Origin: Paenibacillus sp. PastM-3
GTDB taxonomy: Bacteria > Bacillota > Bacilli > Paenibacillales > Paenibacillaceae
Length of the DNA stretch: 64,000 bases
NCBI RefSeq assembly: GCF_029893965.1
Contig: NZ_JARXXP010000001.1
Location: 558,001 to 622,000 of the forward strand
Reading direction: 5' to 3'
Part shown: piece by piece, positions 1 through 7,894 of the stretch
Layout: the number at the start of each line of letters is the position of its first letter
How positions within the stretch are numbered: the first letter of the stretch is position 1
The notes under the pieces: model-generated
The model's input: the letters and a program-made list of their open reading frames with translations, nothing else
Told to the model about the DNA's origin: nothing
Database searches by the model: none
Made by a program: the position numbers and the translations under genes

Positions 1-3000
1 GTGTGCTGAACATCGTATCTCCGTCTCTCAGGTGCAGCTGCTCTGTTATAAAAGAGGAAATAACATGCGTATTAACCAACAACTCAGGTGTTGCTTTGTC
101 CGGACAGGAAACCTGGCTCATCCGCTGCTTCCGCTCATCTGAGCTGAATTGAATGATGCCGCTCGAGCTTATAGTTTCATTTTGAACTCTCCCGGCCTTG
201 TATGTGATTCTTTCACCGGCCGCATTCTTCACCGTCCCCCTGCTGCTCTTCAGCACGTTGCCGGTTTTATAAAAACCTAGGGTGTGCAATGTCACGGGTT
301 GAAGGGGTGCACCGGTATTCTGCACGATTTGAACCACAGATGCAAGCACCGGTACACCAGGCAGCAGCAGAAAGTAATGATTAAGCGTAAGCCCTTGTAA
401 TTTGCGGTTATGAGTAACCTTGATGCTAACCAGGATACCTGACCATCCATTGCCTTTGCTGTCAGTCAACCCGGCAAAAGCAGCTTCTCGCGGCTCCTCC
501 TGAAGGCTAAGCCTGGATAGACCCTCAACTCCGGCTATTATACCGCCGGTCCACGGATTCCACCACGACTTGGGCTGTGGTAACGGATAGGAGGAGTCGA
601 GCCATTCCTGGCCCTGATATTGCAGGGAAAACAGAGCCGGCGCAAAGCTGCTGTCAGCCTTAATCTGCAGCACTCCGTTGTCGGCAGTAAGTACCTCACC
701 CTGTTCTGAGCGGCTCACCTGCCGCTTCACTTCATCCCCGGATACAGGGATCACCAGAAAGCTTTCTGTAGAATGATAGGTTTCCATATCAAGCTGCAGC
801 TGAAGCATATCGGCCTCCCCCTGTCTGCCGGAAAGAAGCGGAAGACTGGTCTCTGCCAGCTGCTCAGCGGCACGAATCACCCGGCTATGCGGCACAATGC
901 TGCCAGCCGCTGAAGACAAAGAGATATCCCCTTCCAGGAAGCTCATTTTCTGCTCCTGCAGCTGCAGCTCAGACGCCCCGCTGATAAACGGATTCCCTCC
1001 GTTCAAGCTAATCTTCAGCTGAGAGGACGTATCCGGTCTCCCGGAACGGGAATGCCCTTGCTGCAGCGCAAAGGAACGGAAATCTTGCCAATTGCTCCAA
1101 GTGCCCAGCGCGATCCGCAGCGCCCCAGTCTGTACCGTGCGGTCAGCCGCTATGTGTTCAATCGGATGCTCCACTGCATATAACCAGTGATCCCGTATTA
1201 AGGTGCGGTCAGCCGGCCAGACAATGCCCCGGGTCATTTTACCGTCATCTGCATACAGCCAGTTTTCCGTCAGCTTCTGCACATCCCAGTAGTCGGGGCT
1301 GGCTGCATGAACGCCCTGATTCAGGTCAATGTATTGACTGCAATAGGGAATGACGGCTCCTTCCAGGCTGAAGCCAAAGCTTTCCTTGAGATGGAGCGGT
1401 TCAGTAAAATCTGCACCCGACTGGTTATGAAGCTGGTGATACCGTTCAATAATACCGTTCCTGTGAAGCTTGATTACTGTCGTTAAAAGCAGACCTTCCC
1501 GTGTGGAATCCAGCTTATAACGGGCTTCCAGCACCATTGCTTCTCCATCCGGGTAAGTAGTCACCTGCTCCGCTGTCGACTTTTTGAATTCGTTCGTATA
1601 CGGCAGGCCGAACTTCGGAAACATCAGCCCCAGCGCTTTTTGCCGGTCTTCATACAGCTCCAGTGTGTTACTGGATCTGTCCAGATGCGCCGAATACCGG
1701 CCGTTGCTGATAAGCCAGCCCTTGTCTGTCTTACCGCCGATGGCAACCTCCGTTCCGGGAAACACCAGACTAACCTCCTGCTCAATCACGGCAGCTTCCG
1801 GACTTCCACTATGGGCAGTAATGGCCAGCCTCGGATTCCAAATCCCATACTCCTTAAGTTGTGCGGATACGGTCAGAGTTTTGCGGGCTTTTGCCGGAAC
1901 CGTGATCTGGACAGCAGGCTGATCAAATGCCAGTACGGCATCCTCCGGCAGGCTGAAGCTGAACAATGTCTCCGTAGCATATTCATTCTCGGCTGTTATA
2001 TCCAGCTCAAAGGATTCGCCTTTATAAAGCATAGTGCGGTCAGGCAGCGTAAGTCTGAGTTTAACCGGATATTTCGGCTCGATCCCAAGCTTGAACACTG
2101 CGGACTGTCCATTAATGAGCAGTTCCGCTTCTACAACCGGGTGAGTCTGATAGGCATTCTGCTCTTCTTCCATCGGATGCACCCGGAATTGCCCCTCAAC
2201 TCGCTCCGCCGCTTCAACAGACCTTGTCTCCTCCAGCTCAAAGCTGATATTAGGGTTGCTGATTCCCTTGATCTGCAGGGTGAGCGGCTTGCCACTTTTG
2301 TTCACAGCCTCATAGATTACCGGATAGCTGCTTCCAAAGGGAAGCTGATGCTGCAGCGGAATGGAGGCCTGAATCAGATAATCATCGGTTTCAATCAGCC
2401 GTAACCCGCGTCCCGTACGCTCATATTCCATTTTCAGCTTAAGCCCGTCTTTTTCCCAGGCATATGTAAAATAATCGAAGCCGTTCTCTCTGCGGCCGTC
2501 CGGCGAAACGGATATCTCCCGTACACTGTCTCTATACCAGTCCAGCTGTTCAAAGAACGGTTTCACCGCACCGGTCTGCAGAACAGACGGGATAAAGTTC
2601 ATCAGATGCGTGGTATCATCGCGCTTTTCCCAGAAAAAACCACTTTTCTTATAAGCCGGCACAGCCTTCGTATTACCCGGCCAGGTATATAGGTCCAGAC
2701 GGGGCCAGCCCCGTTTAATCGTTTCCTCCAATGCGCGGAGTATGAGCATCTTGCCGATTTTGCGGCCATGGTAATCGGGCCGGACATTCAGCAGCGGGAT
2801 ATATAAGGCCCCGGTGTCTTCCTTGTAATGGGAAAAGCTGCAGTATCCGATAACCTCGCCGCCGGCAACAGCAAGGAATAGCTTAAGGTGGGTTCCGTTC
2901 TGATGCTCCTCGATTACACTCTGTTCCGTCTGATACGAATTATCTCCTCCCCAGCTTTCATAACTTCTGTTCCACATTTCAGCGATCGATTTGGCGTGCC

Positions 3001-3046
3001 TGCGGGGTTCATATTCTTCGATCACAATTTCAGGGGCTTGCAGCAT
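1..3046 (-). CDS. GNAT acetyltransferase fused to a very large beta-rich domain (3' end off window)
   Basis: The reading frame stays open from an ATG at 3046 to the left edge, giving at least 1015 residues. The start follows AAGGAGGT with 10 nt spacing. Residues 1-150 form a GNAT fold: the acetyl-CoA loop reads VRPDYHGRKIGKMLI, followed by a C-terminal YKKSGF strand typical of the family. The remaining 850 or more residues are beta-strand-like, with no signal peptide or membrane segment. Segments such as SNGRYSAYLDRSS and the long paired strands after it recall galactose-mutarotase-like or NEW3-type modules of glycoside hydrolases, but I cannot name the family. It is divergent from the Rieske gene. 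The acetyl acceptor is unknown. The GNAT call is firm; the role of the large module is open. Confidence 0.75.
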   Translation of the reverse strand, partial: MLQAPEIVIEEYEPRRHAKSIAEMWNRSYESWGGDNSYQTEQSVIEEHQNGTHLKLFLAVAGGEVIGYCSFSHYKEDTGALYIPLLNVRPDYHGRKIGKMLILRALEETIKRGWPRLDLYTWPGNTKAVPAYKKSGFFWEKRDDTTHLMNFIPSVLQTGAVKPFFEQLDWYRDSVREISVSPDGRRENGFDYFTYAWEKDGLKLKMEYERTGRGLRLIETDDYLIQASIPLQHQLPFGSSYPVIYEAVNKSGKPLTLQIKGISNPNISFELEETRSVEAAERVEGQFRVHPMEEEQNAYQTHPVVEAELLINGQSAVFKLGIEPKYPVKLRLTLPDRTMLYKGESFELDITAENEYATETLFSFSLPEDAVLAFDQPAVQITVPAKARKTLTVSAQLKEYGIWNPRLAITAHSGSPEAAVIEQEVSLVFPGTEVAIGGKTDKGWLISNGRYSAHLDRSSNTLELYEDRQKALGLMFPKFGLPYTNEFKKSTAEQVTTYPDGEAMVLEARYKLDSTREGLLLTTVIKLHRNGIIERYHQLHNQSGADFTEPLHLKESFGFSLEGAVIPYCSQYIDLNQGVHAASPDYWDVQKLTENWLYADDGKMTRGIVWPADRTLIRDHWLYAVEHPIEHIAADRTVQTGALRIALGTWSNWQDFRSFALQQGHSRSGRPDTSSQLKISLNGGNPFISGASELQLQEQKMSFLEGDISLSSAAGSIVPHSRVIRAAEQLAETSLPLLSGRQGEADMLQLQLDMETYHSTESFLVIPVSGDEVKRQVSRSEQGEVLTADNGVLQIKADSSFAPALFSLQYQGQEWLDSSYPLPQPKSWWNPWTGGIIAGVEGLSRLSLQEEPREAAFAGLTDSKGNGWSGILVSIKVTHNRKLQGLTLNHYFLLLPGVPVLASVVQIVQNTGAPLQPVTLHTLGFYKTGNVLKSSRGTVKNAAGERITYKAGRVQNETISSSGIIQFSSDERKQRMSQVSCPDKATPELLVNTHVISSFITEQLHLRDGDTMFST

Positions 3047-3261
3047 GTAGTAACGTACCTCCTTCAAGGGCTGTATACTCCTTGCTTTCAGGCAAGGGAA
3101 TGGATAATCTTGTATATTCCAGTATATATCAGAAAGATCAGCAGGTGAAAGCGCGAGTCTTTTTATAATGAATATTTACTGTTTACTCTCCAGCCGTTTA
3201 AATTGCAGAAAGTCTGCCGGCTGCAGCAAGAACAATTGAATTCGTGTCACTAAATTTAACA

Positions 3262-3291
3262 TTGACAAAGGCAAGTCCGATGATTTAGTAT
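3262..3291 (+). promoter_or_regulatory. Candidate sigma-A promoter for the riboswitch/Rieske transcript
   Basis: A perfect TTGACA (3262-3267) is followed after 18 nt by TAGTAT (3286-3291), which matches four of six -10 positions. The predicted start of transcription, near 3298, is about 30 nt before the riboswitch aptamer. The rest of the gap from 3047 to 3261 holds only upstream sequence for the divergent GNAT gene, with nothing else recognisable. Confidence 0.5.
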
Positions 3292-3330
3292 TATTTATAT
3301 GATAAATGTCACATTAAATAACATTATCAT

Positions 3331-3400
3331 TCTTGTATAAGCCCATTAATTGGAGTGGGCGTCTCGACCAGGCAACCGTAAATTGCCCCAGGCTACAAGA
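3331..3400 (+). promoter_or_regulatory. Purine-class riboswitch aptamer with altered binding pocket
   Basis: The three-stem purine fold is complete. P1 pairs UCUUGUA (3331-3337) with UACAAGA (3394-3400), 7 bp. P2 pairs GCCCAUU (3341-3347) with AGUGGGC (3354-3360). P3 pairs GGCAA (3371-3375) with UUGCC (3383-3387). Loop 3 begins CCGUAA, and loop 2 keeps the GG needed for the loop-loop contact. J2/3 reads GUCUCGACC where the guanine class has GUUUCUACC. By my alignment to the B. subtilis xpt aptamer, U22, U47 and C74 are kept, but position 51 is G (3366) and position 73 is G (3392). P3 also has an internal loop (A3370 opposite 3388-3390). These are pocket changes, so the ligand is probably not plain guanine or adenine. 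The Rieske gene downstream points to an oxidisable purine. Confidence 0.85.
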
Positions 3401-3430
3401 GGATGCATGAGCTGTTGCGGCTTGTATTTT
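3394..3430 (+). terminator. Putative switchable terminator of the purine riboswitch
   Basis: The 3' strand of P1, UACAAG (3394-3399), can pair instead with CUUGUA at 3421-3426, a copy of the P1 5' strand. UUUU follows at once. Ligand-stabilised P1 would hold UACAAG and prevent this hairpin, so the expected behaviour is an ON switch. The stem is short and the U-run only four long, so efficiency is uncertain. From 3431 to 3524 I see only the untranslated leader and a good AAAGGAG site. Confidence 0.4.
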
Positions 3431-3524
3431 GAACTTTTAAATACTGCCCTTCTTCCCTCTGCGCCTCTTTAACCTGGGGTTTATTGCATTTCCAACACCT
3501 ACAACCAAAAGGAGAGAACCTACC

Positions 3525-4571
3525 ATGACAAAAACCAATGCGCTTGCCGAATCTCAGATGCAGCTTCCCCGTGACTGTACTTTTACACCGGGTGACTGGC
3601 AGGTTCTGTCTAAGTACTGGTATCCGGTTGCCATTGCTGAAGAAATCAAAGATAAACCGGTATCCGTCAAGCTGCTGGATGTTAAGCTGGTCTGCTACCG
3701 CAGCCACGGCAAGGTTGTGATCGCCCGGGATCTTTGCTTCCACCGCGGGGCCCCGCTCAGTCTCGGCTGGGTCGAAAATGAAGAAATCGTCTGTCCGTAT
3801 CACGGTTTCCGATACAACTGCGAGGGTGCCTGCACCTCTGTTCCGGCCCATCCCAGCGCCAAAATCTCCCCGAAACTGAAGCTTATCATGTACCCTGCAG
3901 TGGAGCGCTACGGGTTAATCTGGACCTCGCTGGCAGGAACGGAAGAGCAGCTTCCGGAATTCAGCGGCTGGGACGATCCGGACTTTATTAATATTTTGCC
4001 GCCCAGCTTCGATATTGCCGGCTCTTCCGGGCGCCAGATGGAAGGATTTCTCGATGTTTCCCATTTTGCCTACGTTCATGCTGATTCGTTTGCCGATCCC
4101 GACAACACGGAGGTCCCGCAGTATAAAGTCAGACGGGAAGGCAACGAGCTGTTCGCCGATTACTGGAGCACGGTCAGCAACTACGGTAAAGGCCAGGAGA
4201 ATCCGGCGCCGGAAGGCTTCATGTGGCTGCGTGCCTTCCGGGTATTCGCTCCCTTTGCGGCATCGCTCACGGTTCATTTTCCGGATGACGGCAAGCTGAT
4301 GATCTTAAACTGCGCTTCTCCCGTATCTGCCCGTTATACCCGGCTCTTCTGTCCGATCTCGCGGAATTTTGACAAATCTGTACCGGTGGAAGACACGATC
4401 AAATTCAATCTTCAGGTGTTCTCGGAGGACAGGGAGATGGTTGAAGCCCAGACTCCGGAGGATCTGCCGCTGGATCTGACCGCCGAGGCACATATTCCGG
4501 CAGACCGGACCTCTATCGCCTATAGACAGCTGTTGACTGAACTGGGTCTCGGCCGCGATTATACTTCATAA
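3525..4571 (+). CDS. Rieske non-haem iron oxygenase, alpha-subunit type
   Basis: A 348-residue cytoplasmic oxygenase. The Rieske [2Fe-2S] ligands are C71-x-H73 and C90-x2-H93. The mononuclear iron site is visible as D177, H180 and H185 (D-x2-H-x4-H), in the usual order for ring-hydroxylating or demethylating oxygenases such as HpxD or VanA types. It starts at ATG after AAAGGAGAGAACCTACC. No reductase or ferredoxin gene is adjacent, so electrons must come from elsewhere. The purine-riboswitch leader suggests a purine substrate. Klebsiella HpxD, a Rieske protein in hypoxanthine/xanthine oxidation, is a precedent, but that assignment is inference. The transcript ends at a strong hairpin shared with the convergent glycosidase gene. 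Confidence 0.85.
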   Translation: MTKTNALAESQMQLPRDCTFTPGDWQVLSKYWYPVAIAEEIKDKPVSVKLLDVKLVCYRSHGKVVIARDLCFHRGAPLSLGWVENEEIVCPYHGFRYNCEGACTSVPAHPSAKISPKLKLIMYPAVERYGLIWTSLAGTEEQLPEFSGWDDPDFINILPPSFDIAGSSGRQMEGFLDVSHFAYVHADSFADPDNTEVPQYKVRREGNELFADYWSTVSNYGKGQENPAPEGFMWLRAFRVFAPFAASLTVHFPDDGKLMILNCASPVSARYTRLFCPISRNFDKSVPVEDTIKFNLQVFSEDREMVEAQTPEDLPLDLTAEAHIPADRTSIAYRQLLTELGLGRDYTS

Positions 4572-4598
4572 GACTCATATCCGCTTTTCTAAAACCAC

Positions 4599-4650
4599 AA
4601 GGGCGGCTGCACATGTTCTTCTTTTACAGAACATGCGCAGCCGCCCTTTA
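4599..4650. terminator. Bidirectional terminator between Rieske and glycosidase genes
   Basis: A long inverted repeat (AAGGGCGGCTGC...GCAGCCGCCCTT) with A-rich and T-rich edges on both sides, between two convergent genes. Confidence 0.85.
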
Positions 4651-4667
4651 ACTTCACTGCCGTTATA

Positions 4668-5954
4668 CTAACTTTCCAGAATAAACCGGTTCCACTTCTG
4701 CTGCCAGGCAATATCGTCCCAGAATGGATGATGCGGCGCGCAGTTGGAGCACAGCGTCATGCCCCAGAAGCCGAGTGCCATTCCTTTACGGATTGCGTAT
4801 TCGGCGATAAATTTGCCTACGGGCCCTTCCTCGAAGCCGGCCAGTAGCGGCGTGTAGCCGACATAGCCTTCCCCGATAACAATCGGTACACCAGCCTGGT
4901 CTGCCCATTCATGAATTTCTTCAAAGGACTTGTCGGCCTTCTGGAGCATCGCGATCTTATGCGCCCCGTATCTGTCATACAGGAACAGATCCCACTTATC
5001 CGGGTCCGCCCAGTCGTGCAGGTAGATCAGCCGCATGCCTACCGGATTCCCTTCCATCCGCCATTCCTGGCCCGCAGGCAGGCTCCATTCCTCAAATGGC
5101 GGTGCATCCTCCCTGAGCAGAGACTGAACGAATTCTCCCGGGAAAGGTACATTATCATCATCAATACCGGCATTACGCATCAATTCATTCAACACGCCTT
5201 TGATATACAGGTGATAATGGCCTACCTGCATATTGCGGGCGACATAAGCTTTCGGATATTCTTCATTCACGGTATAGCTTGCCGTCATCAGCGTATCCGG
5301 ATGCTGTTCGCGCAGATAGGCAACCGCTTCTTCAATATACGGCTGCATAATTCTGACGTTGGCAGGCACATTCTCAAACGCCACCCCCTGGGCTGCGCCA
5401 ACGGCTGTCAGCTGACCGAATTCCACTTCGTTGTGCAGCTCCGCGTAGACAATCTGCTTGCCGTATCCCGCTTCTTTTACAAAACGGATCAGCTGGTTCA
5501 TCGATTTGGCAAGTGCCATGAACCGGTCCTCAGGCGCAATGGCTGCCAGCTCATCGCGCAGCTGCGGATGTGCCAGAAAGCTCGGGCTCTGCTGATATTC
5601 CCAGGAAGACAGCATGATGTAACAGTTATGTGCTTCAGCCTGTCTGAACAGCTCCAGCAGATGGGCATGTCCGTCGAGCTCGGCACCGCCGATGCAATTG
5701 TACCATCTGGTCCGCTGGCCGACCTTGCCCAGGCTGCCGAACTTCAGCGGACCGGGCCGCAGGCCGTCAGCGGTAAACAGCAGGAACGGCATGGCGCAGA
5801 TGCGGATCGTATTGTAGCCGCGCTCTACCGCTTCCGCGAACCGCGCAGCCAGATCATGATATGGCTCCCCGGGCTGAGTCATGGTATACCAGGAGAAATC
5901 CCACATGGTAATGGTCAGTTTAGCTGGAAGCTGATTATCCGGATTATAGGTCAT
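4668..5954 (-). CDS. Cellulase-like glycoside hydrolase (clan GH-A fold)
   Basis: A 428-residue protein with no signal peptide, so probably cytoplasmic. It has the pattern of (beta/alpha)8 glycosidases of the GH-A type. The acid/base motif is in AELHNEVEFG near the middle, and a nucleophile-like glutamate sits in VIGEGYVGY near residue 370. A histidine- and cysteine-bearing stretch closes the barrel. It starts at ATG with GGGAAGGAT upstream. It belongs to the 'cellulase-like' family common in Paenibacillus, whose substrate is mostly unknown, and could act on oligosaccharides imported by transporters outside this window. It is a single gene with the ABC-F gene 150 bp upstream on the same strand. 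Confidence 0.7.
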   Translation of the reverse strand: MTYNPDNQLPAKLTITMWDFSWYTMTQPGEPYHDLAARFAEAVERGYNTIRICAMPFLLFTADGLRPGPLKFGSLGKVGQRTRWYNCIGGAELDGHAHLLELFRQAEAHNCYIMLSSWEYQQSPSFLAHPQLRDELAAIAPEDRFMALAKSMNQLIRFVKEAGYGKQIVYAELHNEVEFGQLTAVGAAQGVAFENVPANVRIMQPYIEEAVAYLREQHPDTLMTASYTVNEEYPKAYVARNMQVGHYHLYIKGVLNELMRNAGIDDDNVPFPGEFVQSLLREDAPPFEEWSLPAGQEWRMEGNPVGMRLIYLHDWADPDKWDLFLYDRYGAHKIAMLQKADKSFEEIHEWADQAGVPIVIGEGYVGYTPLLAGFEEGPVGKFIAEYAIRKGMALGFWGMTLCSNCAPHHPFWDDIAWQQKWNRFILES

Positions 5955-6111
5955 ATACGAATCCTTCCCTACTGCGAAATTGAATCACAGGGATGCCTTC
6001 CCGGTGATTATCCAGTAGAAGTCTACAGGATATGCGCCGGACTGGCAATTGAGGATAAACGGTTTATGATGGACGATATTCTTATTCCAGGAGGTATGCG
6101 GCTTTCTATTT

Positions 6112-7593
6112 TTAAAGCGCGATTGTCTTGGTGGCAATATTCCGGCAAAACTCCCGGTCATGCTCCACAAACAGCAGCGTCGGTGCGGACTCAAGCAGCA
6201 GCTCCTCGATTTGCATACGGGAGAGAATGTCAATGAAATTCAGCGGCTCATCCCAAATATACAAATGGGCCTGCTCACTGAGGCTCCGGGCGATCAGCAC
6301 CTTTTTCTTCTGCCCTCCGCTGAAGGACGCCATATTCTTTTCAAACTGTACTCTGGAAAAATCAAGCTTGCGCAGAATCGCCTTAAACAGGCTTTCATCC
6401 ACTTGATGTTCCCTGGCGTATTCCGTTAAGCTGCCTTGCAGAAATGAGGTGTCCTGCGATACATAGGATATTTTCAGCTGGCTTCCGCTCCGCAGCATTC
6501 CAGTATAGCTGATGTCCTCACCGGTCAGCAGCTTGAGCAGACTGGACTTGCCCGAACCATTTTTACCGGATAGCGCAATCCGCTCCCCCTGTCCTATATT
6601 GAAGCTGACATCACTGCATATGGTCCGTTCCCCATACTTGATAGAGATATGATCAAATTCAGCAAGCTGGTTTTTGTGATACGGAAGATCGGTGATTTTC
6701 AGGCTGTCTGAGCTCTCTATATTCTTCAGCAGCTTCGATTTGTCTTCTATCGCACTATGCTGCCGCTGCTCAATGGATTTGGAGCGCTTCATCATCTTGG
6801 CAGCCTTGTGTCCGACATAACCCTTGTCAAGCTTGGAGCCGGAGTTGCGAGTACCGTTTTTCGACTTTTCCACTTCATCCGACCAGTTGCCTGTACGCTT
6901 GGCAGCGTCTGACAGCCGCCTGATATCCGCTTTCAGCCTGTCATTCTCCGCGAGCTCATAGGCATCCTGCCGCTGTTTATTTTCCCACCATTCGGAAAAG
7001 CTGCCCTTTTGAATGTCGATGCCGGTTTTATTGATTGACAGGATATGATCGACACAGTTATCCAGAAACGCACGGTCATGGGAGACCAGGATGAAGCCCT
7101 TTTTAGTGTTGAGATATTCGCTGACGAGCTGCCTTGTCTCCATATCAAGATGATTGGTAGGTTCATCGATCAGCAGAAAGCGGTCTTCCTTCAAAAATAA
7201 AGCTGCCAGCAGCACCTTTGTCTGCTCTCCGCTGGACAATGAGTCAAACGGCCGGTAGAGCACCTCATCCGCTTCAACCTTCAGCAGGGATAATTCACGC
7301 ACGAACTGCCACTGCTCCGCATCCGGACAGACATCCTCCAGAACGTCCATAGTTAAATATTCCGGATGTACAACCGTGAACGGAAAATATTCGAAGCCAA
7401 CCTTTGCGGTAATGGTTCCGCTGTATTCATATTTGCCCAGCAGCAGATTCAGAAATGTTGTCTTGCCCCGGCCGTTCCTCCCTGTAAAACCCAGCTTCCA
7501 GTCCGTATCCAGCTGAAAGCTTGCTTTCTCAAATATATTATCGTAGCTGCCGTCGTAGGCAAATGTAAGATTCGACACATTGATTAATGACAT
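6112..7593 (-). CDS. Lsa-type ABC-F ribosomal protection protein
   Basis: 493 residues, two ABC domains in one chain and no membrane segments. The first domain has Walker A GRNGRGKTT, signature LSSGEQ and Walker B LLIDEPTNHLD; the second has GKNGSGKSS, FSGGQ and IWDEPLNFID. The linker between them is lysine-rich and helical, as in antibiotic-resistance ABC-F proteins that clear lincosamides, pleuromutilins or streptogramin A from the ribosome. The opening MSLINVSNLTFAYDGSYDNI is close to Lsa proteins. I chose the ATG at 7593 because AGGAGG lies 8 nt upstream; a longer frame adds an unlikely 20 residues. The leader looks like an attenuator, which is usual for this family. Confidence 0.85.
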   Translation of the reverse strand: MSLINVSNLTFAYDGSYDNIFEKASFQLDTDWKLGFTGRNGRGKTTFLNLLLGKYEYSGTITAKVGFEYFPFTVVHPEYLTMDVLEDVCPDAEQWQFVRELSLLKVEADEVLYRPFDSLSSGEQTKVLLAALFLKEDRFLLIDEPTNHLDMETRQLVSEYLNTKKGFILVSHDRAFLDNCVDHILSINKTGIDIQKGSFSEWWENKQRQDAYELAENDRLKADIRRLSDAAKRTGNWSDEVEKSKNGTRNSGSKLDKGYVGHKAAKMMKRSKSIEQRQHSAIEDKSKLLKNIESSDSLKITDLPYHKNQLAEFDHISIKYGERTICSDVSFNIGQGERIALSGKNGSGKSSLLKLLTGEDISYTGMLRSGSQLKISYVSQDTSFLQGSLTEYAREHQVDESLFKAILRKLDFSRVQFEKNMASFSGGQKKKVLIARSLSEQAHLYIWDEPLNFIDILSRMQIEELLLESAPTLLFVEHDREFCRNIATKTIAL

Positions 7594-7756
7594 GCAAGTA
7601 GCCTCCTGTACCAAATAAAATGAGCTGCAAGAAGGCAGGCCTCCGCAGCTCAAATAAATACAGCAAACCCGGCCCCTTGCATAAGGGGCGGATCAGGCTA
7701 TTATTCTGAGTGAAAGGATGCAGAACCTTCTTGCACATAAAGCATAAAACACACAA
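7594..7756 (-). promoter_or_regulatory. Attenuator-like leader of the ABC-F gene
   Basis: Reading the minus strand, a terminator-like hairpin GAGCTGC (7651-7645) with GCAGCTC (7628-7622) is followed by ATTTTATTT just before the gene's ribosome binding site. An upstream segment TGCAAGAAGG (7735-7726) is a perfect 10-base complement of CCTTCTTGCA (7635-7626), which overlaps the terminator's 3' arm, so it can act as anti-terminator. A third hairpin (CGCCCCTT...AAGGGGCC, about 7690-7671) lies between them. This matches antibiotic-sensing leaders of vmlR/lsa-type genes. The remaining gap to 7894 holds the probable promoter and nothing else. Confidence 0.6.
7701..7745 (-). CDS. Possible 14-residue leader peptide upstream of the ABC-F gene
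   Basis: ATG at 7745 opens MLYVQEGSASFHSE and then a stop. The anti-terminator segment lies inside its codons 4-8, so ribosome position on this ORF could decide folding. The ribosome binding site is weak (AGGG about 13 nt upstream), so translation is uncertain. Confidence 0.3.
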   Translation of the reverse strand: MLYVQEGSASFHSE

Positions 7757-7894
7757 AGCCCTGGCGGACCTGCGGAAAGCTGTTTTATTGATTTATATAA
7801 GCGCAAGAAATCCTACATTATCCTGTCAGCTCCTGTCATTAATATAGTCTTGTTTATTATACACAGTACCCTTAGCCTTGACCACCCTCCCGGC

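Noticed and set aside
1640-2404. Long plus-strand ORF of 254 codons
   Set aside because: It lies wholly inside the minus-strand GNAT fusion frame, which is continuous to the window edge and has a ribosome site; this ORF matches nothing.
4911-6236. 441-codon plus-strand ORF
   Set aside because: Antisense to the cellulase-like gene and the end of the ABC-F gene, both with clear motifs; no ribosome site or recognisable domain.
7538-7756. 72-codon TTG-started ORF across the ABC-F leader
   Set aside because: It runs through the terminator hairpin and into the ABC-F gene in another frame; the 14-codon ORF is a better leader-peptide candidate.
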